Source: an uncultured Eubacteriales bacterium (GTDB lineage: Bacteria; Bacillota; Clostridia; Oscillospirales; Acutalibacteraceae). From it: a DNA stretch of 64,000 nt. Positions 1 to 8,579 of the stretch are shown here, piece by piece. The stretch's first letter is position 1; each line of letters begins with the position of its first letter. The notes below the pieces were generated by a model that was given only the letters and a program-made list of their open reading frames with translations, was not told where the DNA came from and searched no databases. The stretch is taken from assembly GCA_934489895.1 (NCBI GenBank), contig CAKSST010000002.1:84839-148838 (forward strand), given 5' to 3'. The position numbers and the translations under genes were made by a program.

Positions 1-1167
1 TTTGCAAAAAATGGGGACAAACCCTGTGAAGCGGTAACCGCTTACGGTACTGTAAACGGTATTATGGTATACGCTTTTTCTCAAGATAGTACAGTTTGCT
101 GTGGCGCTATGGGCGCCGCTCAAGCTCAAAAGCTTGAAAGAATGTATGCTCTGGCAGAGAAAAACGGTTGCCCTGTGGTTGGAATTTATGATTCCGCAGG
201 CGGTCACATTGATGATGGCGTTGCAACAATGACAGCTTACGGCAAGCTTATTGGCTACGCGTCAAGGCTTTCAGGCGTTGTGCCGCAGGTTTCTGTTATA
301 GCAGGCGCTTGCACAGGCGCCGCATTATTGCTTGCACAGATGGCCGATGTTACAGTTTCATTGCAGGATAATACAAATGTTAACGCTGCTGTTACTGCTG
401 AGGACGATATTTCTGCTGTAAAGTCTGCCGCATTATTGCTTTCATATTTTCCGCAGAATAATCTGGCTGAGCCGCTGTGGTCGCAGCAACAGCTTTCAAG
501 AGTTGTGTGTGAAGATGTAAAAAGTGCAGTTAATGCGATTGCTGATGCAGGCAGCGTGTTAAAGCTTTTTAATGATGAATGCGAATGCGCAGAGGTTTAC
601 CTTGCGCGTATAGGCGGCTTGCCTGCCGGTATAGTTTGTGCTTGCACAGATGACGATATCTGCGCAGAGGGCGCATTAAAGGCAGCAAGATTTGTTGCGA
701 TATGTGATGCTTTCTCTTTGCCCATTGTAACTTTGCTTGATGCAAAAGGATTTGCTGATTCAAAGTCTGCTGCAATATTGGCACACGCTTATTCAGAAGC
801 AACTGCGCCAAAGGTTACGGTTATTTGCGGTAACGCAATAGGACAAGCTTTTATTGCTATGGCAAGCTACGGCGCAAACGCAGATGCGGTATTTGCATGG
901 AATACGGCGGTTATAACTGCTGTTAAGCCCTGCACCGCAGTACAGCTGCTGTGTAAGGATAAGCTGAATGAGGGAGCTGACCGCAAGACTCTTGAAGAAG
1001 AATATGCTTTAGAGCAGGGCTCGCCTTTCAACGCTGCTGCGCTTGGCTGCATTGATAATGTAATCGCACCCGAAGATACTGCTGCATGCGTGAATAAGGC
1101 ATTGGAAGCTCTTGCAGGAAAACGCGTATCAACTCTTGATAAAAAACATTCGAATTTACCGCTTTAA
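1..1167 (+). CDS. Biotin-dependent carboxyltransferase subunit (12S / MmdA-like), 5' partial
   Basis: The frame is open from base 1 with no start inside the window, so the N-terminus is missing; an internal ATG lies at 64. The product resembles the acyl-CoA-binding carboxyltransferase subunit of methylmalonyl-CoA decarboxylase, propionyl-CoA carboxylase or transcarboxylase. Visible signs are a crotonase-like core with the Gly-rich run CCGAMGAAQAQKLERM, YDSAGGHIDDG (substrate-binding turn), IAGACTGAA (oxyanion-hole region) and a second repeat near VICGNAIGQAF. The middle, around AALLLSYFPQNN, matches the family linker but is degenerate. It is followed 15 nt later by a biotin carrier gene and then a 5S-like subunit, so it should transfer carboxyl between acyl-CoA and carboxybiotin. 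Acyl-CoA specificity cannot be read from the sequence. Confidence 0.8.
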   Translation, partial: FAKNGDKPCEAVTAYGTVNGIMVYAFSQDSTVCCGAMGAAQAQKLERMYALAEKNGCPVVGIYDSAGGHIDDGVATMTAYGKLIGYASRLSGVVPQVSVIAGACTGAALLLAQMADVTVSLQDNTNVNAAVTAEDDISAVKSAALLLSYFPQNNLAEPLWSQQQLSRVVCEDVKSAVNAIADAGSVLKLFNDECECAEVYLARIGGLPAGIVCACTDDDICAEGALKAARFVAICDAFSLPIVTLLDAKGFADSKSAAILAHAYSEATAPKVTVICGNAIGQAFIAMASYGANADAVFAWNTAVITAVKPCTAVQLLCKDKLNEGADRKTLEEEYALEQGSPFNAAALGCIDNVIAPEDTAACVNKALEALAGKRVSTLDKKHSNLPL

Positions 1168-1182
1168 CGGAGGGTTTAAATT

Positions 1183-1584
1183 ATGAAACAGTTAAAAGTT
1201 ACAGTTAACGGAAAAGTATATGATGTAAGCGTTGAAGAAATCGGCGGCGCTATGCCCGCTCTTGCTGCAACACCCGTTGCCGCTGCACCTGTAGCTGCTC
1301 CTACTGTTGCACCTGCACCGGCAGCTGCTGAGGCCGCACCTACCGCATCTGCTGCACCTGCTGCCGCAGGCAGTGAAGCAATAAATAGTCCTATGCCCGG
1401 CGTTATTCTCAGAATACCGGTAGAAGCAGGACAGCAGGTTGCAAAAAATGATGTTCTTATAGTTCTTGAAGCTATGAAGATGGAAAACGAAATTTTCGCG
1501 CCACGCGACGGTGTTGTTGCTTCAATCAACGTTTCAAACGGTGAGTCTGTTGAAGCAGGTAAAACGTTGATAACACTTGCGTAA
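1183..1584 (+). CDS. Biotin carboxyl carrier protein (BCCP / 1.3S subunit)
   Basis: A 133-residue carrier. Residues 1-22 form a short beta-rich start, residues about 25-65 are an Ala/Pro-rich flexible linker, and residues 66-133 are a biotinyl domain with the EAMKMEN signature at 96-102; Lys99 is the expected biotinylation site. A GGAGG box at 1169-1173 precedes the ATG. The carrier shuttles the carboxyl group between the flanking carboxyltransferase subunits. The next gene starts 16 nt downstream, so the three are probably co-transcribed. Length and architecture match the 1.3S subunit of transcarboxylase or the gamma subunit of decarboxylases. The function is well supported; the parent complex is inferred. 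Confidence 0.93.
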   Translation: MKQLKVTVNGKVYDVSVEEIGGAMPALAATPVAAAPVAAPTVAPAPAAAEAAPTASAAPAAAGSEAINSPMPGVILRIPVEAGQQVAKNDVLIVLEAMKMENEIFAPRDGVVASINVSNGESVEAGKTLITLA

Positions 1585-1600
1585 AATGGAGGAATAATAA

Positions 1601-2995
1601 GTGGCTGTTGGTATTACCGAAACCCTTTTAAGAGATGCGCATCAATCCTTGATTGCTACACGTATGACAACCGAGGAAATGTTGCCCATATTGCCCCAGC
1701 TGGACGAGGTTGGCTTTCGTTCTCTTGAGTGTTGGGGCGGCGCAACTTTTGATGCTTGTTTGCGTTTTTTAAACGAAGACCCCTGGGAAAGACTGCGTAC
1801 AATACGCCGCCTTTGCCCAAAAACTGATCTACAGATGCTTTTCCGCGGTCAGAATATGCTGGGCTATCGTCATTACGCTGACGATGTAGTTGAATACTTT
1901 ATAAAAAAATCAGCTGATAACGGTATCAACATTATCCGTATGTTTGATGCTTTGAATGATATACGCAACCTTGAAACTTGTATAAAGGCAGGCAATGAAT
2001 GCGGCATTCATGTACAGGGCGCAATATCTTATACAACAGGTGACGTATTTACAAATGAGTATTACTGCAATTATGCAAAACAGCTTGAGAATTGCGGCGC
2101 AACGTCAATTTGCATTAAGGATATGGCCGGTCTTTTAACACCTTACTATACTTACGAGCTGGTTAAGGCTATCAAAAATACCGTTAAAATACCTGTACAG
2201 GTACACGCACACAACACATCTGGCCTTGGCGCTATGGTATTGCTTAAGGCTATTGAAGCGGGCGCAGATGCTGTAGATACAGCACTTTCACCTATGGCTC
2301 TCGGCACATCGCACGCTGCAACTGAAGCTATGGTTGCAGCCCTGCAGGGTACCGAGTGGGATACAGGCATTAGTCTTGAGGCTTTGGATGAAATTGCAAA
2401 ATACGTAAGCACTTTACGTAAAAAATACTTTGAAAGCGGGCTTCTTGACCAGAAAATGCTTCAGGTTGATGCAAAGGTACTTATATATCAAGTGCCGGGA
2501 GGTATGCTTTCGAACCTTGTATCACAGCTTAAGCAGGCAGGCAAGGAAGATAAGCTGACAGAGGTTCTTGAAGAAGTGCCCAGAGTTCGCGCAGAATGCG
2601 GCAACCCGCCTCTTGTTACACCTTCTTCACAGATTGTTGGTACACAGGCTGTGTTAAACATTATCGGAGGCGAACGCTATAAGATGGTCACCAAAGAGTT
2701 CAAGAGTCTGGTGCGCGGCGAATACGGTAAAACTCCTGTTGAGATTGACCCTGAATTCCGCAAAAAGATTATAGGTGACGATAAACCTATAACCTGCCGT
2801 CCCGCTGACCTTATCGATGATGAACTTGAAACCTTGCGTGAACAGGTTAAGGGCATGAGTGAACAGGAAGAAGATGTACTTTCTTACGCAATGTTTGATA
2901 AGGTTGCAATAAAATTCTTTGAAAAACGCAATAATGAAAAGTACGGTGTAGATTCACAGCACGCAGATGCAGCCAATCAAATTCATCCGGTATAA
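1601..2995 (+). CDS. Oxaloacetate decarboxylase alpha / transcarboxylase 5S-type subunit
   Basis: A 464-residue protein starting at GTG 1601, with GGAGG at 1588-1592. It has the pyruvate/oxaloacetate carboxyltransferase TIM barrel: RDAHQS near residue 12, FRGQNMLGYRHY, the metal ligands of VHAHNTSGLGAM near residue 201, and KVLIYQVPGGMLSNL, which belongs to the conserved C-terminal carboxylase domain. There is no biotinyl domain at the C-terminus, unlike many OadA proteins, which fits a separate BCCP gene just upstream and resembles the 5S subunit of methylmalonyl-CoA carboxyltransferase. It would interconvert pyruvate and oxaloacetate with carboxybiotin. No sodium-pump beta subunit is seen here, but one could lie upstream of the window. 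Confidence 0.9.
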   Translation: MAVGITETLLRDAHQSLIATRMTTEEMLPILPQLDEVGFRSLECWGGATFDACLRFLNEDPWERLRTIRRLCPKTDLQMLFRGQNMLGYRHYADDVVEYFIKKSADNGINIIRMFDALNDIRNLETCIKAGNECGIHVQGAISYTTGDVFTNEYYCNYAKQLENCGATSICIKDMAGLLTPYYTYELVKAIKNTVKIPVQVHAHNTSGLGAMVLLKAIEAGADAVDTALSPMALGTSHAATEAMVAALQGTEWDTGISLEALDEIAKYVSTLRKKYFESGLLDQKMLQVDAKVLIYQVPGGMLSNLVSQLKQAGKEDKLTEVLEEVPRVRAECGNPPLVTPSSQIVGTQAVLNIIGGERYKMVTKEFKSLVRGEYGKTPVEIDPEFRKKIIGDDKPITCRPADLIDDELETLREQVKGMSEQEEDVLSYAMFDKVAIKFFEKRNNEKYGVDSQHADAANQIHPV

Positions 2996-3002
2996 AAAAT
3001 GC

Positions 3003-3031
3003 TTGCAATCGGTTTGATTTTGTGTTATATT
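3003..3031 (+). promoter_or_regulatory. Sigma-A-type promoter for secG
   Basis: TTGCAA at 3003-3008, a 17-nt spacer, and TATATT at 3026-3031, about 40 nt before the secG start. This suggests that secG has its own promoter and is not only read through from the carboxylase genes. Confidence 0.6.
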
Positions 3032-3072
3032 CATATATACCGATTATTTGACCTATGGAGGTTTACTATAAA

Positions 3073-3321
3073 ATGAGTGCTATTGAGATTATTCTTGGTG
3101 TTATTGTAATAATTGTTTCTCTTGCAATTATCAGCGCCGTATTGCTTCAGCAGGGCAGACGCGCAGGCATCAGCGGCGCAATTTCCGGCGCGGCCGATAC
3201 ATTCCTGTCTAAAAATAAAGCCCGCACATTTGATGCTTTTCTTGCAAGATGGACAAAGTATATTGCAATTATATTTTTTGTATTAGCATTGGTTGCAAAC
3301 TACATTTCTCTCAAAGGCTAA
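3073..3321 (+). CDS. secG: Preprotein translocase subunit SecG
   Basis: An 82-residue protein with two membrane segments (about residues 3-24 and 58-78) separated by the family loop LLQQGRRAGISGAISGAA. SecG associates with SecYE in the cytoplasmic membrane and helps SecA-driven protein export. I chose ATG 3073 over the in-frame ATG at 3055 because GGAGG at 3057-3061 lies 11 nt before 3073 and overlaps the upstream ATG. Promoter-like boxes precede it and a strong terminator follows at 3350, so it is probably monocistronic. Confidence 0.92.
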   Translation: MSAIEIILGVIVIIVSLAIISAVLLQQGRRAGISGAISGAADTFLSKNKARTFDAFLARWTKYIAIIFFVLALVANYISLKG

Positions 3322-3349
3322 AAACCAAAAAATTAAACAGCCCGTCATA

Positions 3350-3384
3350 GGCCAAGTACCCGTAAGGATACTTGGCCGGTTTTA
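3350..3384 (+). terminator. Intrinsic terminator downstream of secG
   Basis: A perfect 9-bp stem, GGCCAAGTA at 3350-3358 with TACTTGGCC at 3369-3377, followed by GGTTTTATT. It sits 28 nt after the secG stop and begins the repeat-rich stretch. Confidence 0.75.
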
Positions 3385-3564
3385 TTCGCCTTACGGCGAG
3401 TGATATTGCTAAAGCAGTTATATTCGTCTTGCGACAAGTGATATTGCCTTCGGCAGTTTTATGGGCGAATAAAATATCACTTAAACCGCAGGTTTCAATA
3501 TCACGGTTGCCGTCGGCAATCCTATCACTCTTTGCACAGCAAAGACTATCCCTGCATAAAAACC

Positions 3565-3612
3565 ACTACCCGAAAAAGAGTTTTGTTTTTCTCTTCTTCG
3601 GGTAGTTTTGTC
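3565..3612 (+). terminator. Strong hairpin terminator inside the repeat region
   Basis: A 16-bp stem with one mismatch, ACTACCCGAAAAAGAG at 3565-3580 against 3591-3606, followed by TTTTGTCTT. It has no obvious gene of its own and lies within the repeat-rich gap. Confidence 0.6.
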
Positions 3613-3680
3613 TTATACCGTTACAAGCAGCGAATTTGTGTGCCAAATTCCTATTCAGTTTTAGATAACTGTCCTTAAGA

Positions 3681-3706
3681 AACCCGCTCTTATGACGGGC
3701 TGTTTT
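3681..3706. terminator. Hairpin at the 3' end of the P-type-ATPase-like gene
   Basis: CCCG...CGGG stem with an imperfect extension. A T-run follows on the plus strand (3701-3708), and the minus strand has TTTCTT after the hairpin, so it could end transcription from either side. Confidence 0.45.
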
Positions 3707-6325
3707 TTATGGTCTTGAAATGTACGGTGGCAGACAAGCACAAAGTATGCCTAAAATCTGGAACAACAACGCATACACGGTTGTAAAGGTATTGATATTT
3801 CCCAAAAATGACAATACAGCTGTAAACGCAATGCCCGCAACTGCGAAAATAATGTATATTATAAGCATTACAATTGTAAGGTTTTTAATTTTGCTTGCTG
3901 CGGTTACTGCGCCTAAAAGTCCGCAAATAGAGCTGGAATATGAAGCGTGGGCGGAAGTGCTTTCCTGATAATTGGTGATTTCCTTGTAGACACAAGCACC
4001 GTCGGAGTGCATAATCTTTACACATTCCTTATACAAACCAAAATAATCGCATATCATATCTGCTGTTATATTGGGGTCGGTGGAGTTTATAAGCAGGGTT
4101 ATGCCGTTATTGCAAAGGTGTCGTAGCTCATAAGTTATTTCACTGTTGGGCTTATAGCTTATTGCAAGCAACACGCAGGCAACACCGTCGCGCGCTACGT
4201 ATACGGGGAAATACCCGTTTTTAAGAATTGCGCGGTCGGCTTCAAGCGGGGGAATGCTGACCGAATGAGCTTGCATTAATGTGCGGTTGCCTATAAGCAG
4301 CTGACAGTCGTTTACCCAACCGCTCAGACCCATACGGTATTCATATTTAATGGAATCGGAAAGGGGAGAATCGGGCTCTTCTGATGTGTTGGCGATTTTA
4401 CGGAAAACAGGAGCAAGGGGATTGCCCATGGCTTCACATAAAACGGCGGCATACATAATGGTTTCATCAAGCTTGTTAGGTGAAAGAGGTTTTATACCGC
4501 CAAGCTGTACGCAACCTTTTGGGAAAAGGTCATGACAGTCAACTGCAACAGCATTAACCTGAGAAAGAGCTTGGGCAGAGCTGTGTCCTGCCAGCATTGC
4601 GTGGTAGTAACTAAGTTTTTTTGCGGTAAGCCAGAGCGGCAATGTATCTATAAGCGTTACAGCCAACGGACAGCCTAACAGCAATATAAGAGAAAATGTG
4701 TTTACAGCCAACATAGCGTCGCTTGAAAGGTAAAGGGTAGCGCCAAAAATAATCACGGCAGCGGCAAGGGCAATATATGCGCATACTGACATTATATTGC
4801 TATGCGGCTGGGGAGAGTACGAATGCTTTACAAAATCATTTACGTTTACGGTTTTTCTTCCTGCGGCAAGTAAAATATCGCCTTCAATTGAATCGCCCGC
4901 CATAGTGCGTGTGGCGGTCTGGTCTGAAATAAGATCAACAGCGTACTTTGCATCGTGGTTTGCAATTGCTCGGAAGTTTTTAAAAATACGTTTGTATTTA
5001 TCTCGTTTGCCGATAAGCGCAAAGGTTTGTATCAGACCTAACAACAAGCAAAGATAAGGTGCATCATTGGCGGAAAGGGCAACAACGCATACCGCATGTA
5101 TAACGGCGGCGCAGGTGGCAAACGCCAAAGGTAATTCCAGCTGCTTTTTTTTATTAAAAATACCGCCAAAGCCCGAAAGCATATTGAAGTTTATTACAAA
5201 AAGCAAGGCAGTTACAATTAAATTGATAACGGGCTTTGCAATAATATTTTGGGGTATAATAAACAAGAAAAGCAAAGCAGCGATTTCGACTAGAATTGTT
5301 AGAAAAAGTCTTAAGCCTGTTTTGCCGCTGCGTTTCTTTAAGTAATCCTTAATACGTGAGGCGTCATCAAGACAATTGTAATCGCCATCGGCAGAAGGCT
5401 CCTGTCCGTCATCAATAGAAACCTTAAATTTGGTTTTTTCACGTTTCGGCTTTTGGCTTGTTTTTTCGGTTTGGGCAGGTTTTTCTGGTTCGATGGGGGA
5501 GTAAACCGTATCAAAAGCGTTGTCATCAAAGGCTTTGAAATTTGCAGTATCCTCATCGGCATAGTAGTGAAATTCCTGCTCGGCTACTTGCATTTTTATT
5601 GTTTCGGGTTGCTGAGCAGGCTTTTTGTCTAAAATAAGAGAATCTATATTTTTGTCAGCATTTTTTTCGGCTTCGGCAAGAATCGTTTCAACACTGTCAA
5701 GAGAATACAAAGGTTTGTTTACTGCGGCAGATTTGCCGTTTTCGTCCACAAAAAAGCGCTTAAAAATATCGGTGTCAAAAGAAAGTTTGGCGGGCGGCTC
5801 TGCTTTGATTTCTTTAACAACAGGCTCTGCTGCAACAGCTTCTTTTTCGGATTTAATATCATCGGCTACTACAGAGTCCGCGGTTGCGTTATGCAAAGCT
5901 ATTTTATTGCTGATTGAAATCTGCTCAATGAGTCCGTTTAATTCGTCAGAAAGAGAGATGTCCCTTTTTACGGGAATTTCTTTTTCTGTCAAAGACTTTT
6001 GCTCTTGCTGCGGAATTGCTTCGTTTTCTTTATGTGCGGCAGCGTTGTTGTTTACCATACGCTCAAATAGACGCTGTGAAGGCGCAACAGAAGAAACCTC
6101 TTTTTTTTCAACGGGCTGTACTGTTTTTTCGGGTTCTGTGTTTCTGCCTAAAATTTCGTTAGCAGTAAGGCCGTGCTTTGAGGCAGATTGAATATTCACG
6201 GGAGAAAAATCCCAGAAATCATCATCTTCATTTGCTTCTAAGGGGAGAATGACTGCGTTGTCATCGTAGGCGTTTTCTTCGGAAAGGCCAACTTTATTTT
6301 CTTTTTTCTTTGAAAACAGTCCCAT
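3707..6325 (-). CDS. P-type-ATPase-like membrane protein lacking catalytic motifs (pseudoenzyme)
   Basis: About 872 residues from ATG 6325; a GTG at 6334 is in frame but too close to the AGGA box. Residues 1 to about 330 are acidic, Lys/Glu-rich and without obvious fold. The rest has the layout of a heavy-metal P-type ATPase: membrane pairs near 340-440 and 515-580, a cytoplasmic P/N region near 590-790, and a final membrane pair. The N-domain resembles the family (GNPLAPVF, LLIGNRTLMQ). The phosphorylation loop, normally DKTGTLT, reads VDCHDLFPKG near residue 596. TGDN is replaced by NSTDPN, and the GDGxND hinge is absent. It should therefore not form an aspartyl phosphate or pump ions; a sensor or scaffold role is a guess. 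It lies 23 nt after rlmB, same strand, probably one operon. Confidence 0.7.
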   Translation of the reverse strand: MGLFSKKKENKVGLSEENAYDDNAVILPLEANEDDDFWDFSPVNIQSASKHGLTANEILGRNTEPEKTVQPVEKKEVSSVAPSQRLFERMVNNNAAAHKENEAIPQQEQKSLTEKEIPVKRDISLSDELNGLIEQISISNKIALHNATADSVVADDIKSEKEAVAAEPVVKEIKAEPPAKLSFDTDIFKRFFVDENGKSAAVNKPLYSLDSVETILAEAEKNADKNIDSLILDKKPAQQPETIKMQVAEQEFHYYADEDTANFKAFDDNAFDTVYSPIEPEKPAQTEKTSQKPKREKTKFKVSIDDGQEPSADGDYNCLDDASRIKDYLKKRSGKTGLRLFLTILVEIAALLFLFIIPQNIIAKPVINLIVTALLFVINFNMLSGFGGIFNKKKQLELPLAFATCAAVIHAVCVVALSANDAPYLCLLLGLIQTFALIGKRDKYKRIFKNFRAIANHDAKYAVDLISDQTATRTMAGDSIEGDILLAAGRKTVNVNDFVKHSYSPQPHSNIMSVCAYIALAAAVIIFGATLYLSSDAMLAVNTFSLILLLGCPLAVTLIDTLPLWLTAKKLSYYHAMLAGHSSAQALSQVNAVAVDCHDLFPKGCVQLGGIKPLSPNKLDETIMYAAVLCEAMGNPLAPVFRKIANTSEEPDSPLSDSIKYEYRMGLSGWVNDCQLLIGNRTLMQAHSVSIPPLEADRAILKNGYFPVYVARDGVACVLLAISYKPNSEITYELRHLCNNGITLLINSTDPNITADMICDYFGLYKECVKIMHSDGACVYKEITNYQESTSAHASYSSSICGLLGAVTAASKIKNLTIVMLIIYIIFAVAGIAFTAVLSFLGNINTFTTVYALLFQILGILCACLPPYISRP

Positions 6326-6348
6326 AAAACTCACTTCCTAAAAAAGAA

Positions 6349-7095
6349 TCACATATTGCGTTGTTTTGCCGCTTGGAACATCATTATGCCTGCGGCAACC
6401 GACGCGTTGAGAGAATTAATTTTTCCATACATAGGAATACTTACAATTCTGTCACAGCTTTTGGCAACAAGACGGCCCATTCCGCTGCCCTCATTGCCTA
6501 TTATCAAGGCTAAAGGACCTGTAAAATCAACCGTAGAAATATCTTCGCCGTCCATATCGGCGCCAAAAACCCAAACGCCTTGTTCTTTAAGCTTTTCAAT
6601 CTCGTTCACAAGGTTTGTCACCCTTGCAACCTTAACATACTCTAAAGCACCGCTTGAGGTTTTTGCAACTGTTGCGTTGAGCGAAGCGCTGCGGCGCTCG
6701 GGAATAATAACACCGTGAACGCGGCAGGTTTCAGCGGTTCGGATAATGGCGCCAAGATTGTGCGGGTCTTCAATGCCGTCGCAGATAATTATAAAAGGGG
6801 CTTCGTTTGCATCCTTGGCGCTTTGAAGTATTGCTTCAACACTTGAATACTGTGTGGCGGCAACCGTTAAAACCACACCCTGATGTACAGCGTTGCCTGT
6901 AATGGCATCAAGCTTGGCTGCGGGAACTTCCTTTATAGGAATACCGGCGGATTTGCAACGGGCAATAATACCGCCAGCGCCCGCAATGGCTGTTTTTGTT
7001 ATCATAAGACGGTCAACCGTTCTGCCTGACCGTAAAGTCTCGGTTACGGCATTGCGTCCGAATATAATATCGCTTTTAATGGCGTCATTTTTCAT
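6349..7095 (-). CDS. rlmB: 23S rRNA (guanosine-2'-O-)-methyltransferase RlmB (SpoU family)
   Basis: A 248-residue SpoU/TrmH methyltransferase. An N-terminal substrate-binding domain (FGRNAVTETL near residue 12) is followed by the SPOUT knot with its three motifs: NLGAIIRTAE at 113-122, IIGNEGSGMG at 198-207, and SIPMYGKINSLNASVA at 219-234. The family 2'-O-methylates G2251 (E. coli numbering) in 23S rRNA using SAM; the exact target (rRNA or tRNA) is inferred from length and the N-terminal domain. The start ATG 7095 has GGTGAG upstream. The P-type-ATPase-like gene follows closely on the same strand. Confidence 0.9.
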   Translation of the reverse strand: MKNDAIKSDIIFGRNAVTETLRSGRTVDRLMITKTAIAGAGGIIARCKSAGIPIKEVPAAKLDAITGNAVHQGVVLTVAATQYSSVEAILQSAKDANEAPFIIICDGIEDPHNLGAIIRTAETCRVHGVIIPERRSASLNATVAKTSSGALEYVKVARVTNLVNEIEKLKEQGVWVFGADMDGEDISTVDFTGPLALIIGNEGSGMGRLVAKSCDRIVSIPMYGKINSLNASVAAGIMMFQAAKQRNM

Positions 7096-7319
7096 GTTTG
7101 CTCACCAATTGTATAATATTTGTATAAACACATTGTAATTATACCATATATAGTTAATAAATTAAAGTATATATTTTGTAAATATATAAGGTTTTTGTTT
7201 CCTTTTTTTTATTTTTTGCTGTTTTTTGTTAAAACATGGTAATACAGTCAACCTTTTTTAAAAAAAATACAATAATTTAGCTCTCTTTACAGATAATATT
7301 AAAAAAGGAGAGAGAATTC

Positions 7320-8573
7320 GTGAAGGAAATAAAAATTACTAAGGTTAAAGGTTATGAAATGCTTGACTCACGCGGCAATCCCACCGTTGCGGCAAGGGTG
7401 GTTTTAAGTGACGGCAGCAACGGCTTTGCACTTTGCCCGTCGGGAGCATCAACAGGACGGTTTGAAGCGGTTGAACTGCGTGACGGGAACCCCGCGCGTT
7501 ACAACGGGAAAGGCGTTTTGCAAGCGGTAAATAATATTGACGAGGTTATTGCAAAAGTGCTTTGCGGGCAGGATGCGTTTTGCCAACAGCAAATTGACCG
7601 CCTGCTCTGTGCGGCAGACGGTACTGAAAACAAATCGGCGCTGGGCGCAAATGCAATTCTGGCGGTATCACTTGCCGCAGCGCGTGCGGCTGCATTAAGC
7701 CAGAAAATTCCGCTTTACAGATATCTTGGCGGCGTGGCGGGTAATATTTTGCCTGTGCCGATGATGAATATTTTAAACGGCGGCGCCCATGCGGCAAATA
7801 ATATTGATATACAGGAGTTTATGATTATACCCCACAAGGCAGACTCTTTTGATGAAGCTTTGCGTGTATGTACTGAAATTTACCATTCTCTTAAAAAATG
7901 CATAGAAGCAAGGCATCTTTCTTCTGCTGTGGGTGATGAGGGCGGATTTGCGCCAAACCTTGACAGTGATGAAGAAGCTATTGAGCTTATACTTGACGCG
8001 GCAAACAAGTGCGGCCACGCCGACAATATAAAGATTGCGCTTGATGCCGCTGTTTCGGAATGGGTGAGCGAAAGCGGATATACTATGCCAAAACGACAGC
8101 TGAGTTATTCGGCAAAGGAGCTTGCGGATTATTGGGAAAGGCTTTGCGACAAATATCCCATAATGTCAATTGAGGACGGTATGGCAGAGGATGACTGGGA
8201 AGGCTGGAAGGCGCTTACTGCACGGCTTGGCGGGCGTATTCAGCTTGTAGGTGATGACTTGTTTGTTACCAATCAAAATAGGTTTAATTTTGGCGCCGAA
8301 AACGGCTGCGCCAACGCAATACTCATAAAACCTAATCAGATAGGCACTTTGAGTGAAACCATACAAGTGACCGTGGGTGCCAGAAACCGTGGCTATAAAA
8401 CTGTAATGTCACACCGTTCAGGCGAAACAGAGGACACCTTTATTGCAGACTTGGCGGTAGCGCTTAACTGCGGGCAGATCAAAACCGGTGCGCCCTGCCG
8501 AAGCGAGCGCGCCGCAAAATATAACCGACTGTTGATGATTGAACATCAGTTAAATAAAAATGATTCACTGTAA
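7320..8573 (+). CDS. eno: Enolase (phosphopyruvate hydratase)
   Basis: A 417-residue enolase that converts 2-phosphoglycerate to phosphoenolpyruvate in glycolysis. It starts at GTG 7320 behind AAAGGAGAG. Visible signatures are LDSRGNPTV, the mobile loop SGASTGRFEAVELRDG, GGAHAANNIDIQEF (the usual Asp of GGAHADN is Ala), VGDEGGFAPN with the catalytic Glu, metal ligands in ALDAAVSEW, SIEDGMAEDDW and VGDDLFVTN, catalytic Lys in ILIKPNQIGT, and MSHRSGETED. It is slightly shorter than the usual 425-435 residues. The GGAHAAN change and the shortness suggest a divergent enolase, perhaps a second copy. It is convergent with the next gene, with only 6 nt between stops. Confidence 0.93.
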   Translation: MKEIKITKVKGYEMLDSRGNPTVAARVVLSDGSNGFALCPSGASTGRFEAVELRDGNPARYNGKGVLQAVNNIDEVIAKVLCGQDAFCQQQIDRLLCAADGTENKSALGANAILAVSLAAARAAALSQKIPLYRYLGGVAGNILPVPMMNILNGGAHAANNIDIQEFMIIPHKADSFDEALRVCTEIYHSLKKCIEARHLSSAVGDEGGFAPNLDSDEEAIELILDAANKCGHADNIKIALDAAVSEWVSESGYTMPKRQLSYSAKELADYWERLCDKYPIMSIEDGMAEDDWEGWKALTARLGGRIQLVGDDLFVTNQNRFNFGAENGCANAILIKPNQIGTLSETIQVTVGARNRGYKTVMSHRSGETEDTFIADLAVALNCGQIKTGAPCRSERAAKYNRLLMIEHQLNKNDSL

Positions 8574-8579
8574 AGTGGG

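Larger units (their letters stand above)
3335..3705. repeat. Nested-hairpin intergenic repeat bounded by a 15-bp inverted repeat
   Basis: The 385-bp gap between secG and the next gene holds no convincing gene. From about 3383 it is built from short units in which GTGATATT is followed by a mini-palindrome (for example TTGCCTTCGGCAG or CGCCTTACGGCG). After TTTTATGGGCGAATAAAA the same motif appears reversed as AATATCAC, so the whole can fold into a branched cruciform, with TTTTATTCGCC near 3380 pairing with GGCGAATAAAA near 3463. The outer ends, AAACAGCCCGTCATA at 3335-3349 and its perfect reverse complement at 3691-3705, form an inverted repeat. A similar GGCGAGTGATATT occurs near 49396 beside the IS200 relic. 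I read it as a repetitive, possibly mobile, structured element; its identity is unknown to me. Confidence 0.6.

Noticed and set aside
3383..3560. CRISPR array in the repeat region
   Set aside because: Units are too short and irregular, each contains its own palindrome, orientation reverses half-way and there are no spacers.
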